Shown one piece after another: positions 21,143 to 33,740 of a stretch of DNA of 64,000 nucleotides. How positions within the stretch are numbered: the stretch's first letter is position 1; each line of letters starts with the position of its first letter. Source of the stretch: Endothia cerciana (taxonomy: Eukaryota > Ascomycota > Sordariomycetes > Diaporthales > Cryphonectriaceae); the NCBI GenBank assembly GCA_026119935.1, contig JALRMH010000029.1:186001-250000 (forward strand), given 5' to 3'. The notes below the pieces were generated by a model. It was not told the origin of the DNA and made no database searches. It saw nothing but the letters and a program-made list of their open reading frames with translations. A program made the translations under genes and the position numbers.

Positions 21143-22813
21143 GCCGTCTGACTATGGTACTCGTGGGGCTAGTGATCGATATAGGCGACTGTCTGAAAGG
21201 GCAACTCGCTCGGACCTAGAACGCCTTAGCCCCCAGACCCAGGAACAAAAGCAAGTAGACCCCAAGGAAGAAAAGATTAAAAGGACGGAATCCTGCAGGG
21301 CAGACAAGCAAGCCCGGGCCGCTTGTCTCAGATCACCTGAGCACGGGAGGACGTTGACCGCTGCACATCGCACTCCTCAACACGTGGGTGTAGGTTTAGT
21401 CGCAGTGAGCAGGATCGAGGTCGAGGCCTGGGAGGATAGTGTGCCTCGGAGGATCAGCACGCATATAAGGCAGAAGAAGTCGGGTGGGTCTGGAGGAGAG
21501 GAACATCGGCCTCTTCTCGCTTCCAAGCTTAGCAAGACTTGGCCCCCTTCTTCTAGCCTTTCGATCCAATGGCAGCCCATCCCCCCGCCCTACACAAGGC
21601 CGGCAAACCCAGCATGCGCCCTCAACAATCAATCAATGGATCAGTCGGCTCGGCCGTGAGATTCTCAGGGGTCTCACAGCCAGGGGTCCCATCAGGCTTC
21701 ACTGCTACCGTCACGTCGGGAACACACCCCCTTCATGCAAGCCCGCATGAGGAGGAATGAGTGGCGGCTGACGTACTGTGCTGCGCGGGCGGGAACGCAA
21801 GGTTCTCATCCCGTAGTGCGGCCGTGGTGCGAAATCGGTACCTCGAGCACGTCGTCCGCCCGGCCGCGCTTGACCGGTCACACCTGGCGCCGCAGCCTAG
21901 AAAGCTAATTGCGGACGGTTCTGCCAGGCTGGCCGCCCCCGGTCCAGAACGTAACAGGGGACGGGGGGCGTCTCCTCGAGTCCCGGGGCCTCGGGAGCAG
22001 GTGTTGTTGATGGGCAAGCCTATTGGAGCGTTGTGCGGTATGTCGGTCGACTAGTTGGGTGCACAAACTTCGCGTGCTCTGGGCTGATGCGTACCCACCT
22101 CTGCGGCCGCGCCATCTCGAGATGGGCGAGGGGATCGTATCACTCCTCACCCCGGAGGTGGAAGAGGGGCTTCTCCACGTGCATTAGTGAGATTGAAGGT
22201 CGCACCGCTATTGGCCGCTAGACGAGCCGTGTGCCGAGCGTTTTGGGTCCGGATCAAACCTCGAGGTCAAGATGGAGAAGGCCCACGTGCTCAAGAGACG
22301 AATCCGTCCAGCCGGGGAGGCGCCGATCTCGCGTGGGGGGTGTGGGCTCTGGCCGTCGTGTCCTGTATATTTTGATCTCCTAGGCTTCCCGATCAGACAA
22401 GATGGCAATGTCAATCCAACTCGTGCCTAGGAGACATGTTAGGGCATCTGGAGGTGTCCAGCCGACATTGGTGGGAAGAAGAGAGTTTCTGGACGGCGAG
22501 CCACGCCAAGCCTGCATTCCGTGGTGCTACGGCATCACCAAATTTCGGATTACTCAGGGAGTAGACGACCCTGACTGTCCAGATGGGCTCAAAGAGACCT
22601 CTCGCAGATGAAGGAGGGCTCCTAGATCACGATAGCCTCTCGAATATGGGAAGCCGGGACACATAAAGAAGTAAAACCTCAGGCTAGTGACAAGATTAGT
22701 TGTAACAAGTCATGTATTTGTACTCTCATCCATCGTAATAACGGTGTAACCAGAGTGTATGCCACACGCATGGGATATCATAAACATAAAACGCCGACGA
22801 CAAAGACGATCGA
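21143..22813. other. No gene seen
   Basis: Upstream of the SH3 gene and downstream of asf1. Several 60-90 codon frames occur on both strands, none with recognisable motifs. The 22620-22813 part is probably the asf1 3' untranslated region. Confidence 0.4.
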
Positions 22814-23855
22814 TCAGTGTGCCATGACCTCAGACTGAGGATGAGCATCGGGGGCGTCACCCATGTCGACGTCCATCTCGTCTCCGTCGGCAGCACCCTC
22901 CTCAGGAGCACCCTCCTCTTCTTCCTCGTCCTCGCTCTCGCCCTCAATGTCGACACTGCCGTCCTCGGACATCTCGTCCTCGTCAGGGACGTGCTCTCCC
23001 TCGCCGTTGGCGGCGGCGCCGGCCATGGCGGCATCATCGCCATTACCGTTAGCGGTAGAGCTCTCTCCATTGGCCTCAGTTGCGCCTTCCTCAACGATGT
23101 CCTCGTCCAGATCAGCCTCGTCAGCACCGTACTCCTCCTCATCAACCTGCAGGTCAGCCTCGGGCTGCTCAGGTGGAAACTCGGCAGGTGCCGTGGCGTC
23201 GTTATCCCTAGGTAACGACAAAAGTCAGTTGAGAGCTGCTCAAGGAACAAGCAGAGGCAGGTGGCGGCGGCGGCGGCAGCAGCAGCAGCAGCAGCAGCAA
23301 CCAACGTACCATTTGATAGCGAAGCGCGTGACACGAGGCTTCTCAGCGAGGATATTGCGGCGGATCTTCTCGATGATGGGCTTGGCAGGAGGATCGGCGC
23401 TTAGCTCCTCGGTCTCATACTCATTGTTGACGTAGTAACCAACGCGCACGAACTCGCGGCCATCGTAAGCGCAGGTCAGGAGGACCACGGTGACGCCCAG
23501 GACCTCGGCGTCGGGGATGCGCTTGGTGTCGGGGGCATCCGCTTCGAATATGAACTTGTTGACGCCGACGGGGATAGGGCCGACCAAGAGGGTGTCGAGC
23601 TCCTGATCGTACTGGTCAGAGGTGGCGGAACCGACGTAGGTCAGCTTCCACTCGAGATCTGTTGTTTGCGGACACGGTCAGAGGATGTCGCAAGAACTTG
23701 AGCATGGGCCTCAACATAATGACGGTAATGGTGGGTGGCTGCTTACCCTTCTCGAGCTGCTCCAAGCACTCAAAGGTGATCTCGAACTGGTAGTTGTCGG
23801 TAAACTTGGCGGGGTTGTTTAGGATGTTGACCCCAAGCAGCGAGACCACAGACAT
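22814..23855 (-). CDS. asf1: Histone chaperone Asf1
   Basis: Three exons: 23855-23747, 23658-23310 and 23207-22814, giving 283 residues. The joins restore the conserved core: ...CLEQLEK-DLEWKLTYVGSA across intron 1 and RVTRFAIKW-DNDATAPAEF across intron 2. Asf1 binds the H3-H4 dimer and hands it to CAF-1 or HIRA during replication-coupled and independent nucleosome assembly, and presents H3 for K56 acetylation. The immunoglobulin-like core is residues 1-154 (MSVVSLLGVNILNNPAKF..., IPVGVNKFIFEADAPD, VGYYVNNEY). The remaining C-terminal 130 residues are very rich in Asp and Glu, as in fungal Asf1. The gene is divergent from rna14, about 925 bp apart. A CTG/CCG repeat sits in intron 2. Confidence 0.95.
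23262..23299. repeat. asf1: GGC/AGC trinucleotide repeats in asf1 intron 2
   Basis: About five GGC units pass into eight AGC units (plus strand). On the gene strand this is (CTG)n(CCG)n beginning roughly ten bases after the GTACGT donor. It is intronic because the coding frame demands splicing from TGG-Trp to the Asp at 23206. Confidence 0.85.
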
Positions 23856-24780
23856 GATGGGCGAGGCTGTTGATGGTCCTTTCTTCGGGTTGTACTGATT
23901 GATTGAGTGGTGATCAGAAGCCGATGGTGTATGTATGGGGTCAAAGTACCATGGGCGATGTGTGCAGAAAAGAATGGGTTTGTTTATGCGTGGAAGAAAG
24001 ACTGACTGAACAGCGCTCTGGTAAATCGACGCGAGAACCGCGTAAACGGAAAAGTAACGCGATTGCCAGGGTCAGGTCTGAGGTCAGTCGCCCATGCCCC
24101 CCATCTTCTGAAGATCAGGTGGGTGATGCCTAACAGACAGCAGGCCTGTTTCGGTGGAGAGACAGCCTATGAAGCCAGTACTTTCTGCTAGCAGGCACTG
24201 GAACGCAGCTGCTGGGCCCTGGACCGAACCATGAGCCGCAGGAATACAGCTTGAAACGGACTAGTGCCCAGTGCGCCGTTGCCTGCCGGTGCGCTTCTCT
24301 CCAGAAAAGAGGGCTTTAACAATTCCTTTGGCCTGGCCGTTTTCAAGCTGTGTCTGTCCACAACGACAACAGCCATACAACCGACAACCACGAGCCCTTA
24401 GACATCACGGCCTGAGCTGTCCTTTCCAGGCCATCAGTCATCGCAGTGTAGCACTTGTGCTTCTGAACATTTTCGTTTCTATCATCGGCGCGCGCTTCCA
24501 CGAGTCGGTCGTACGTTCGACAACCCATTCTTCAGGCTTGCCCTCCTGTCTGAGGTCCTGCGCGAGATCAGCGCAGACCACACCGCTCGTCGAGGATCAT
24601 ATCGATATCCCTGGTTCTGATGTGGTCCATCTAGGTCCCCCATCCAACGTCTTGCCTGGGCGCGCTATCGTGACCGAGAGCGCCGACACGCTCATTGCGG
24701 CGAGCCCGGATCATTCAACCGAACCCGTCCCACTATACCCCCTTCCCTTTTCCGTTCGTTTACGTGACACCATCTCGAAC
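23856..24780. promoter_or_regulatory. Shared upstream region of asf1 and rna14
   Basis: The two genes are transcribed away from each other, so this 925 bp holds both promoters. The frame of rna14 stays open back to an ATG at 24271, adding 170 codons rich in Cys, Ser and Arg with no conserved motif; these are taken as leader rather than coding. Individual promoter elements cannot be identified with confidence. Confidence 0.6.
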
Positions 24781-27700
24781 ATGGCGGACGGGGCCGTCGA
24801 GGAGACCTCATGGGCACAAGATGGCGACGAGTATCAGGTTGATGGAGACAATGGGGTTATACAAAATAGTGACAACGCACAACAAGACATCAACAACCTT
24901 TCCTCTTCCGTGGCCCTTCAAACATCTGGTGATTCCGCATCTCCCGCTGATGGCGCTTCCGAAGATGTGGGTGATTACGACCCAGAGTCTGTTGACTTGA
25001 CACCTCTGCCCCAGCAGGAGCAGGTACAGAGTCGGCAGAGCAGCCTGAGACAACCTCCTCAGCCCACTGCCCAGCCTGTGCCTGCGCCTAAGAAGCGCAA
25101 GACTGCCGGAGGCTTCCTAGTGGGAGACTCTGACTCGGAGGATGATACCTCTACTTCTGCCTCCAACAGTCTGCCCACTCAGCCGGGTCAGGCTTCTCAG
25201 GCTCTTCCCCAGTCTTCTCTCCACACCTCTGTGCCTATTCATGAGGCTCAAGAAGCCGTGTCTAATGTGCCACCCGCTTCCCAGGCGAACAATGTGCCAG
25301 CCGTCTCAGCTGAAACTTCGGCTGGTTCTTCTGGAGCCCCAGCGCCTCAGACCGACGGCGCTTCTCAACCCCCACAAGATGTCGTAACTATGCTCGAGGA
25401 GCGGATCAAGCAGGACCCCCGGGCAGCTATGGACGCCTGGCTGGATCTCATTGCCGAACTACGTCGACGGAATAACATCGACGCACTCAGAGGAGTGTAT
25501 GAACGCTTCTTGGCTGTGTTCCCCCAATCGGTAAGTCCGATAGTCCCTTCTCCGAGAGACTCGAGTGCTGACTAGTTGCAGGCGGATGTGTGGACCGCAT
25601 ACATGGAAATGGAGTTGGAGTTGAACAACTTTGGGAAGGCCGAGGATTTATTCAAGAAGACGTTGACCACTATTCAGAACGTGAAGCTTCTGACCGTGTA
25701 CCTCGAGTACATTCGACGACGTAATGACCTGAGCGATCCAAGTGGCCGAGCCCGCGAGGTAGTCACACAGTCTTTCGAATTCGTCCTGAGCAACGATGTT
25801 GTCGGCGTCGACAAGGATTCTGGTCCAATCTGGACCGAATACATCCAGTTCATCAAGACGGGACCCGGATCAGTCGGAGATCAGGATTGGGAAAGCAAGA
25901 AAAAAATGGACTCGCTACGCCGGGTATACCAGCGCGCGATTGCAATACCCACCAAGAACCTCAACACATTGTGGCGGGAATACGAACAATTTGAAAACTC
26001 GATCGACAGAAAGCTGGGCCGTGCGCTCGTCAGCCAACACTCTCCAAGCTACATGTCCGCCAAGAGCGCTAATATGGCTTTGGACAACATCACTCGCAGA
26101 TTGCAGCGGGGCAATCTCCCACGCCTTCCTCCGGCGCCAGGTTTCGAGGGCGACGAAGAGTATATGGAGCAGGTCGGGCTGTGGAAGAAATGGATCGCTT
26201 GGGAAAAGTCCGATCCTCTCGAACTGAAAGCCGACGAGCACAACACCCTGAATTGCCGCATACTTTATGTCTACAGACAGGCCCTGATGGCACTCCGTTT
26301 CTGGCCAGAGATGTGGATCGAGGCAGCTGAGTGGTGCTGGGAAAATGACATCGGTGGCGCTGATGGCCGAGATCGAGGTTTAGATTTCCTGCTGGAAGGC
26401 ATCGAAGCAAATCCCGAGAATGTGTTACTGGCCCTCAAGCATGGGGACCGGGTTGAGGGTACCTATCCCGTTGGCGAGGGCGACGAGGCGAAGATTGATC
26501 GTGGAAATGCTGTCAGGGCCCCTTACCTCAAAGTACTTGATTCTCTCTACGATTTGATCAAGAAGTTCAAGGAGGAAGAGAAGGCGGCAATTGACAGGAT
26601 CAATCAAAACGCTCTATTTGAGTCTCGGGCTGAAAAGGCTACCGATGACGATGAAGATGCGGACGCGTTTGGCGACACAACGGCGAAGGATGCTGCCAAG
26701 CAAGCTCAGATCAAGGCGATACAGCAAGGCTACTCCGTAAGGAACAATGGGCTGTCCAAAACAATCTCATACGTATGGATCGCTCTGGCTCGGGCTATGC
26801 GCCGTGTTCAAGGGACGGGAGCACCTCAAGTTGCTATTGGTGGGCTGCGTAATGTCTTCTGGGAGGCTCGACAACGCGGAAAATTAGCCAGCGATGTTTA
26901 TGTGGCGGTTGCCCTGATGGAATGGAAAGTCTATAAGGACAACGCTGGTGCTAAAATCTTCGAGCGTGGCGCTAAGCTTTTCCCCGAGGACGAGTATTTC
27001 ATAGTCGAGTATCTCAAGTTCCTACACTCGAGGGACGATTTCACTAGTAAGTTGGGCTTGGATCAAAATCTTTATACCTGATAGCTAACTCCAAAGCAGA
27101 TGCCAGAGTGGTGTTCGAGAACTGCATCAAGCGGTTGACAGAGAAGCCTAGCACGCTTCATAAGGCCAGGGCGATATTTTCTTACTTTCACAAGTACGAG
27201 TCGGACTACGGTGATCGATCTCAGATCGTCAAGTTGGAGCAGCGCATGGCCGAGCTCTTCCCCGATGATCCAAAGCTCAAGAATTTTGCGGCCCGTTTCT
27301 CATCCCAGAACTTCGACCCCATCGCGGCTCGTATCATCGTTTCGCCCTCTCAGATGCGCCCAAAGAATATTCTTCCGTCGATTGAACAGCGAGGGTCTGT
27401 TTTGAACAGCCCCCGGCCGTCGGTTCGACAGGGCAACAGCCCTCGCCCACAGTTCATGCCCATGACTAATTCGCCGAAGAGACCCCTTCCCATGGACGAT
27501 TTCGAAGATTCTCTTAACCCTCCTCGAAAGATTCAGCGCGGTGAGTCGCCATTAAAGGGCGCAGCTGGACGACGTCTCGATCAGCAGAGGCGTGTGCAAG
27601 CCGCTCCCATTGCTAGAGACATCACGTTCTTGTTGGGCTTGCTCCCGACTTCTTCGTCCTATACTTTGCCTCGATTTAATGCATCCGAGATGGTCCGCCT

Positions 27701-28160
27701 TGTCAGTAACACGCATATCCCGGAGGCAAAGGATTGGAAAGGCTCAGACAAAGCTGGTCGCGGTGATGGCACCCGTCTGCCGGTCGCGATGCACAACCGA
27801 CAGGTTTCGTCTGATCGCTCGCAGCACCCCTACTCTCGCGATTCACCTGTTACCGGCCGGACCCAGAGCCCTTTCGACATGAGTCGCGGTCGCATTGCTA
27901 CGGCTGCTAGCACCTACCAGCAATCGTCCCTCCGACCTGAATCCAGCTCTGGCTATGATCAACCTCCTGTTATGTATCGTCAGGATGCACCACCGCCTAT
28001 GGCCTACCAGCCAGCCATGCCCACTCCTGACGCGAGCGGAGCTTGGGCTCCCCCGCAGCCACTGATGTACGGCGTACCTCCTCCGGGCGAGTATACAATT
28101 CCATCGCCTTACGGACAGGCACCTCAGCCCCAGCAGCCACCTTACGGCCGATACTACTAG
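24781..28160 (+). CDS. rna14: mRNA 3'-end-processing protein Rna14 (CstF-77 homologue)
   Basis: Exons 24781-25530, 25582-27046 and 27100-28160 give 1091 residues; both introns have GTAAGT donors and CAG acceptors. Rna14 is the scaffold of cleavage factor IA, holding Rna15 and Pcf11 at the pre-mRNA polyadenylation signal in the nucleus. Residues 1-200 are acidic and Gln/Ser-rich with a basic patch (PAPKKRKTAGG). HAT (half-a-TPR) repeats start at about 215 (MDAWLDLIAELRRRNNIDALRGVYERFL, split here only for illustration by its Trp and Arg pattern) and run through about 780, with typical AxxWxxYxxFE repeats. The C-terminus (about 800-1091) is Pro/Ser-rich; a short conserved segment VTFLLGLLPTSSSY-like (near 27625) corresponds to the Rna15-binding 'monkeytail'. 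The start at 24781 is supported by acidic leader MADGAVEE; longer starts are open upstream. Confidence 0.93.
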
Positions 28161-31100
28161 GTACGCCGCAATACCACGTGGCGGAAATGAACGCCTGTTC
28201 GTCCGTACTCTCAAGTAAAGGTCTTCCCGTAAGACCTGCAGTACGAACTTTGACTCACTTGGTTTCGGAGACGCGGCAATGGATCTTCGAACTTTTATTC
28301 ACGTGTACGACTACAAAATCTCACTCTTGACGCGCGACGATGTCTCTGCCATTTCCGTGGTGGCTGAGCAACTCGAACATCGGCGTTACGAGGTCCTTTG
28401 CATTTACAGCCAGTGCACACATAGGTCCTGTTTCTGACAAAATGGTGGTGATAGGAATGGAGAGCCGATCTTTGATGACGGTCGCGACCGCTATCTTGCA
28501 TGACATCTGGGTTCTCAGTGCAGCACTGTTGTCCAATCCCACCAGCGAGTCACAGCGGAATGCGATCCCCAGATGTCGATGTTGATTCGGCTACGCTGTT
28601 GTGTCCGTGTGACCATTACATTCTCAGTGCAGCACCATCGCCTTCCTTATGGGCGGTGTTCGGCGGAATGGAGTCTCGGGACAGGGAAATGGCTGGTTGG
28701 GTCGTAACAACTTATTGGTCTTATTTGGTCTACTGGCTGTTACGAGGTAGATAGAACTGGTCAAATCGAGATCCCGACTCATGAACTTCTTACTGGAATT
28801 CGATCTGGGTGCCTCTGGGCGTCTTCGCATCACGCATCAGTGTCGTTACTATGGCCTGTGAAGCACCAGGCTATTGCCCCGAAATGTCCATTGGCCCGAA
28901 ATTGAGGCTCGTTCTTCCTCACTGGGAACATATGCTACATGGTAACAGCTCAGCTATTTTTATCCCTTCGTCGTCACGATGTCTCCGAGAAGAGTAATAT
29001 GTCTGACTCCAGCGACGTGACTCCAGTCGTTATGCCCACCACTCCGGGCCTGGCGGGCCTGGCGTCCCTTGTGGTGGCAACGACAATAATACCGAAACTA
29101 GTCCCGCTAAGACTTTTGCTTTATAAATGGAATACTGAACCCTCACCCCAGCCGAGGGATCCCACCGCAGCCCGGACGTCCCGAGCAAGCCTCTCCCGCA
29201 GCGACAGAGCACCATCTCCAGCCCCTCCCCATCCAGGACGATTTGGTACACGACCGCGCACTAAACATGCACAAGTTGGCAGCTGAAAGGTCGCGACCAT
29301 CGGAAATGCGGCGAGCAGACCCCGCACCCGCCATCCAGGTCTCGAAAAGATCACCAGAAACCCCAACCCCCCCCCCCCTCACACTTCGTCCAAGCCTTAC
29401 CGCACAGCTGGCCTTACCATTATGTTGTGCCTTAGGCTATGCAGGTCTGCGGCATGTCCTAATCGCCAGCATTGCGACAGCCTAATGGTTGTTGAAAGTC
29501 GCCGGATTGTAGCCCGTCACTCGTCTCACGTTCCTCCCCCCCCCCCGGTCTTTCTCCCTTAAGTTATTTTCCTGTTAACCACCGCCAAGACCTCCCGTCA
29601 GCCATCAGCCTTTCAGCCTTGTCCGCCAGCCTTGTCTAAGTTCACTCTCGAGTCATCCATTTTTTGGACTTCAGGCTGCTGGCCCTTCATCCACGCATTC
29701 TCTATTTACTCAAATCATTCATGATTCCTCATTCAGCGTTGTCAAGCCCGCGTCATCTGAAAGCATATTGCTACTCGACGCGGAACCGCCGACGTTCTAT
29801 CTCTCCGCCACTGCCAAAGTCCTCTTCGTCTCTAGACTTCGAGTTTAAAGAATACACGGCGTCTACCAGCCCAGCATAACCCCGTCAATGTTGACTCTTC
29901 TTGTTGTGCGCAGGCTGATCTTCCCCCTTGGATCGCATCCGCTGAGATGAATGACCTCCCGCAAAAACGTCGATATTCTATATCAAGGCTACCTTTGGGG
30001 AAATAACTGGATTTCTCCAGCTTCTCCCTCGATGCGCTGGCTTGATTGGTGCTAGTGGTCAGCCGGTGATTCTTGGCCACATTACAACAGCTTACTTGAT
30101 GGCGCCGGGGTCTGGAGAACTTGCGCCGGTTCGGCTTGCGTAATGGGCTTCGTTTCCTGGGCACGGAACCCTCGAACTGTCCCACATGGAAGCCGAGAAC
30201 TCTTGCCATTTCGCTCAAAAGACCCGGTCTAGGTTGCTGGTATAAGTAAGGGGTGGAAATGGTCTATTGTCAGAGTCCATTCGGAGGCTATTGATGACCT
30301 CTTCTCTGCACAGATCGAATCCTCTTCTTTCGAGACCAAAGGCAATCAAGAATTCCATGGTCATTTGTCTTTCTGGCTTCTACATGGCTCTGGATGAGCA
30401 GTAGGCAAGTGCTTGCATGACGAGCTCATTTGATCATGTGTTCCTCTCCTCTTTTTCTTGTCTGTGTGCGTGCATCCTTCTTTACAGTGTGCCTCGCTCG
30501 GTCCCGCCCAAGATATGGCGGCTCAGGCTCTTGAATACCCAGAGCGAGCCTCCCTCGCCGCTGCATGAGGCAAATGTCTTCGGCTGGAAGCTTGGCTTCG
30601 GGTAAGATGGTCATCGTCCTCGGGTGTATGGGGGTTGAAGCACGTCCTCCTGTTCTAGAGGACCGTGTCAGCCATGATGCACATAATATGTGATATCCTG
30701 TCCCTTGATGGCCAGAGTCCGATCAATCGGTCCCAGATTGTCAGCTGAGAGATACTATTTGCTCCTCTTCTCTTCTCCAGCCCCTAAGAGTCCAACAGTA
30801 GGTTCCAGGTAGATGCGTACGGGCTGATTGTACGGGACGCTTGGAGTGTTGGGAACCTCTTAGAATGGAAGAAACCCGCTCGGAAGCTCGCTGAGAAAGA
30901 GTCGTCATGGGGAGCAGCTGAGCTTGTGTATCCGGGAGGCTCGATCTGGCGGGCTTTGGGCAGGAGCAAGAAGACGTCGTTGATGATGACCTTGGAGTTT
31001 TGAGGGTTTCAAGTTGCCTTGAGAGTTTTTGACTTTCTGAGTAGGTTCTCCCAGAACACGATTGCGATTAGGGTTGTCTTGAGTAAGACTACAGGTCAGC

Positions 31101-31320
31101 ATCAACATGACCTCAGCACTCCAGGGTGGATAAATACTTCTCGCCTGCAGGCAGCCGTGTTCTCCTCCCCTTTTCGGTACTTAACTGGTTAAGTAGAAAC
31201 CCGTTGTATCCTGATATCTTCTGAGGTCTGGGCCAGACAATAGACCTCCTGGGCCTCCATCTGGAACACCATCAAACGAATCTGCTCTGCTCTAAAGCCT
31301 CATCTCTCCTCCTTCAGTCC
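28161..31320. other. Three-kilobase gene-poor stretch
   Basis: Nothing convincing codes here. Frames of 60-130 codons occur on both strands without motifs. C tracts lie at about 29369-29380 and 29536-29546. The section 31260-31320 turns pyrimidine-rich (CTCATCTCTCCTCCTTC), as is common just upstream of fungal transcription starts, and probably marks the start of the Argonaute transcript. Confidence 0.45.
28512..28635 (+). repeat. Direct repeat, two 15 bp copies
   Basis: TTCTCAGTGCAGCAC occurs at 28512-28526 and again at 28621-28635. It could be chance duplication or a relict of a repeated element. Confidence 0.6.
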
Positions 31321-33740
31321 AACGCAGGCAGCGGATATCCAGTCAATCAAGCACAGGTATGTCACATGTGTGTTTTTATTGTGAATTAAATGCCTTTAGG
31401 GCACTCGTGAAGTTATCACTGCCTGGTTTTCACTTCATATCACAACACATATTCAATTCCCATGGTCTTGTTCGGTCCTTGGCGCGTTCCAGAACATACT
31501 CTCAAGTAATATTGGCTGGTTCTTCACTGCTCTCCTGTTTCAAATCTGTCTCTCCCATCGAGTGTTGTTCCTGTGCCCAAGATCAGATCTCGAGTGTGTC
31601 CTGGAGATTTCCCCCAGCATCTGGCCCTGGCCGTGATAGTCGAGCTCATTGGTCCCCATTATCTCAACCTTTAAGTAAGCATTGTCCAGAGAATTATCTC
31701 CTTCACTAATTCGACCATTGCACACAGTGAACACCCTCAACCGAGCCCTCTGGCGCTAGAGGAGGATCCACTGCGTTCACCATTTGCCGCCCAAGACTAC
31801 TACTTAACCTCGCCTCGCCTCCTAGACCCATCTCAACCATCAACCTCTCCCTTCTCCCACCCCACAACAACGACAAGAACAACCACTTCTTCTCTCACAC
31901 CACCACCACCACCACCACCACAACAACAACAACAGCAGCAGCAACAACAACAACAACAAAAACCACCAGTTGGACGCGTTCCCGTACAATTTGACTTGTG
32001 CATACCAACCAGTCATCAAGCATTTACTCAGGTAGGTCGTCACCCCCCTTCCCTCTTCGTTTCCCTACACCATCATCGTCACCATCATAACCCTCCTCCT
32101 TCTCCTCCTCCTTCTTCTTGGAGTATCAACAGACACTTCGAGTGTACCCATCAACTGCACATCAGGTCCTTACTCAGTGTGGCTAGTCTCCCAGCAGCCT
32201 GTCCCATCACGCTCTTCCTCCCTCAGCAACATTACACCTCTTCCAAACGTCCTCTTTGCTTGCGCACTTGGTGTACCTTCCAACGCGATCTCCTGTGGTG
32301 AACCTGCCTCCAACGAACAACAAGGGTCTATTCACACACACCAAATTCATTGACTCGTCTCCCTGTCACTTCGCAGAGTTGCCAAGATCACCTTCGCCTC
32401 GGTCGTCTTATTCGCAGGAACCATCTGGTACCTAGAAGACCCTGCCTTGCACCTTCCATCTTCACCCAGCGCGCCATACTAACTTACTTTCACCTGCAGG
32501 TAATCCATCTTCCAACAGCCACCACCCACTAACGGTCATACTTCTTCCTCTCCACTCCCATCGCTTCTTCTGAGCACCTCTCTCTCCCTACCACCAACCC
32601 ATCCCAGCCAGCCATTTCTGTTGACCAACACATTAGAAGGAGCCTCGCGTGTCCTACAACCGCGATCAGCACTGGCGGGTACATTCCAGCCCCTTCCCCA
32701 TCTGCGCAAACCTTGTTTACACAGTTCTGCTGCCCTTCGTCCAACCCAGAGGCCGTCTCTCTACCATCTTCATAACACTGCTCCCTACCGCAGAATAGCC
32801 AACTGACGTCCCACCAGACAGCACAGATCGGCTTCACCAAGGCTCCACCCTCACTTCCAGTAACCCAAGGTACGTTGCCGCCTTTTGTTTGCAATATCAT
32901 CTTCCTTTCCATCTCTCATCCCCACCTTGCGCAGTCGGCCTTGCCAAGCAAGACTGACATCCGCAACAATCGGCTCATCCATGCCCGCCCACTTACTCCT
33001 CCCACTTTCTCTTCCGTTCCCCCCTGGTGTAGGTCGTCGTCGTCACTCCCATATCGTCTTTTCCCCTCCCCGACCTTTGCCACTCAGCCCAGTCTTCCGC
33101 GGCAGCATCCTTTCACACCGCATCTCCAGCACGCTGCTTTCACTCTTCCGCTCCGTACACCATCAGAGGCAAGAATTTCTTCCCATGATCTGCCTTCCCT
33201 CCATCCACCAAATCTCACGCCGCGCCAGCAAGCCAGTCCAAGTCGCAACCACCTTCCCTCTTTACACTGGTGAGGCTCGCCTTTCTGCTTTTCGCATCCT
33301 CGGCCAGAGTTGCCCCGCACCTGAGCCCCTCCCAGAAGTTTGATCTGAACCTCGCATCCTGAACGCTCTATGTGTCATTCAATCTTGCCCAGGCATAGCT
33401 GGGTTACCACACAGCACGACACCACACCATCAAAGACACATCACCAAGCATACACAATAACAAACACTTGTCAGACCACAAGCCAACACTAACAATATTC
33501 TCGTTTTCTCCCTTGTTTCCCTTCTTCAAACTTCTGGCCCTCCCCTGCTTGTGCTTCATCTGGCCTAAAGACAAATAGACCTTTGTCAATCCCTCCCCTT
33601 CCACATCCTCCTAACTTCTCTCGAACCGATCCCACTCATCTTGACCTTCAGCACCTCATATTTCCAACTCCATTATCTGCAACTTCAACCAAGGTAGCAG
33701 CCACTAACATAGTTCCCGGACTCTGCCTCCTACAGACAAA
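31321..33740 (+). promoter_or_regulatory. Long pyrimidine-rich leader of the Argonaute gene, probably spliced
   Basis: For about 2.4 kb before the Argonaute ATG the plus strand is strongly C/T-rich, contains no conserved coding frame, and shows good fungal splice sites: a donor CAG|GTATGT at 31357 with a branch-like CTTCACTAAT and acceptor CACACAG at 31727, a donor CAG|GTAGGT at 32032, and a donor AAG|GTACGT at 32870. This is read as a multi-exon 5' untranslated leader or leader plus promoter. Short open frames inside it could act as upstream ORFs. A separate non-coding transcript is the alternative. Confidence 0.45.
31898..31962. repeat. CAC/CAA/CAG trinucleotide repeats
   Basis: A run of CAC units followed by CAA and CAG units in the presumed Argonaute leader. 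Confidence 0.85.
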
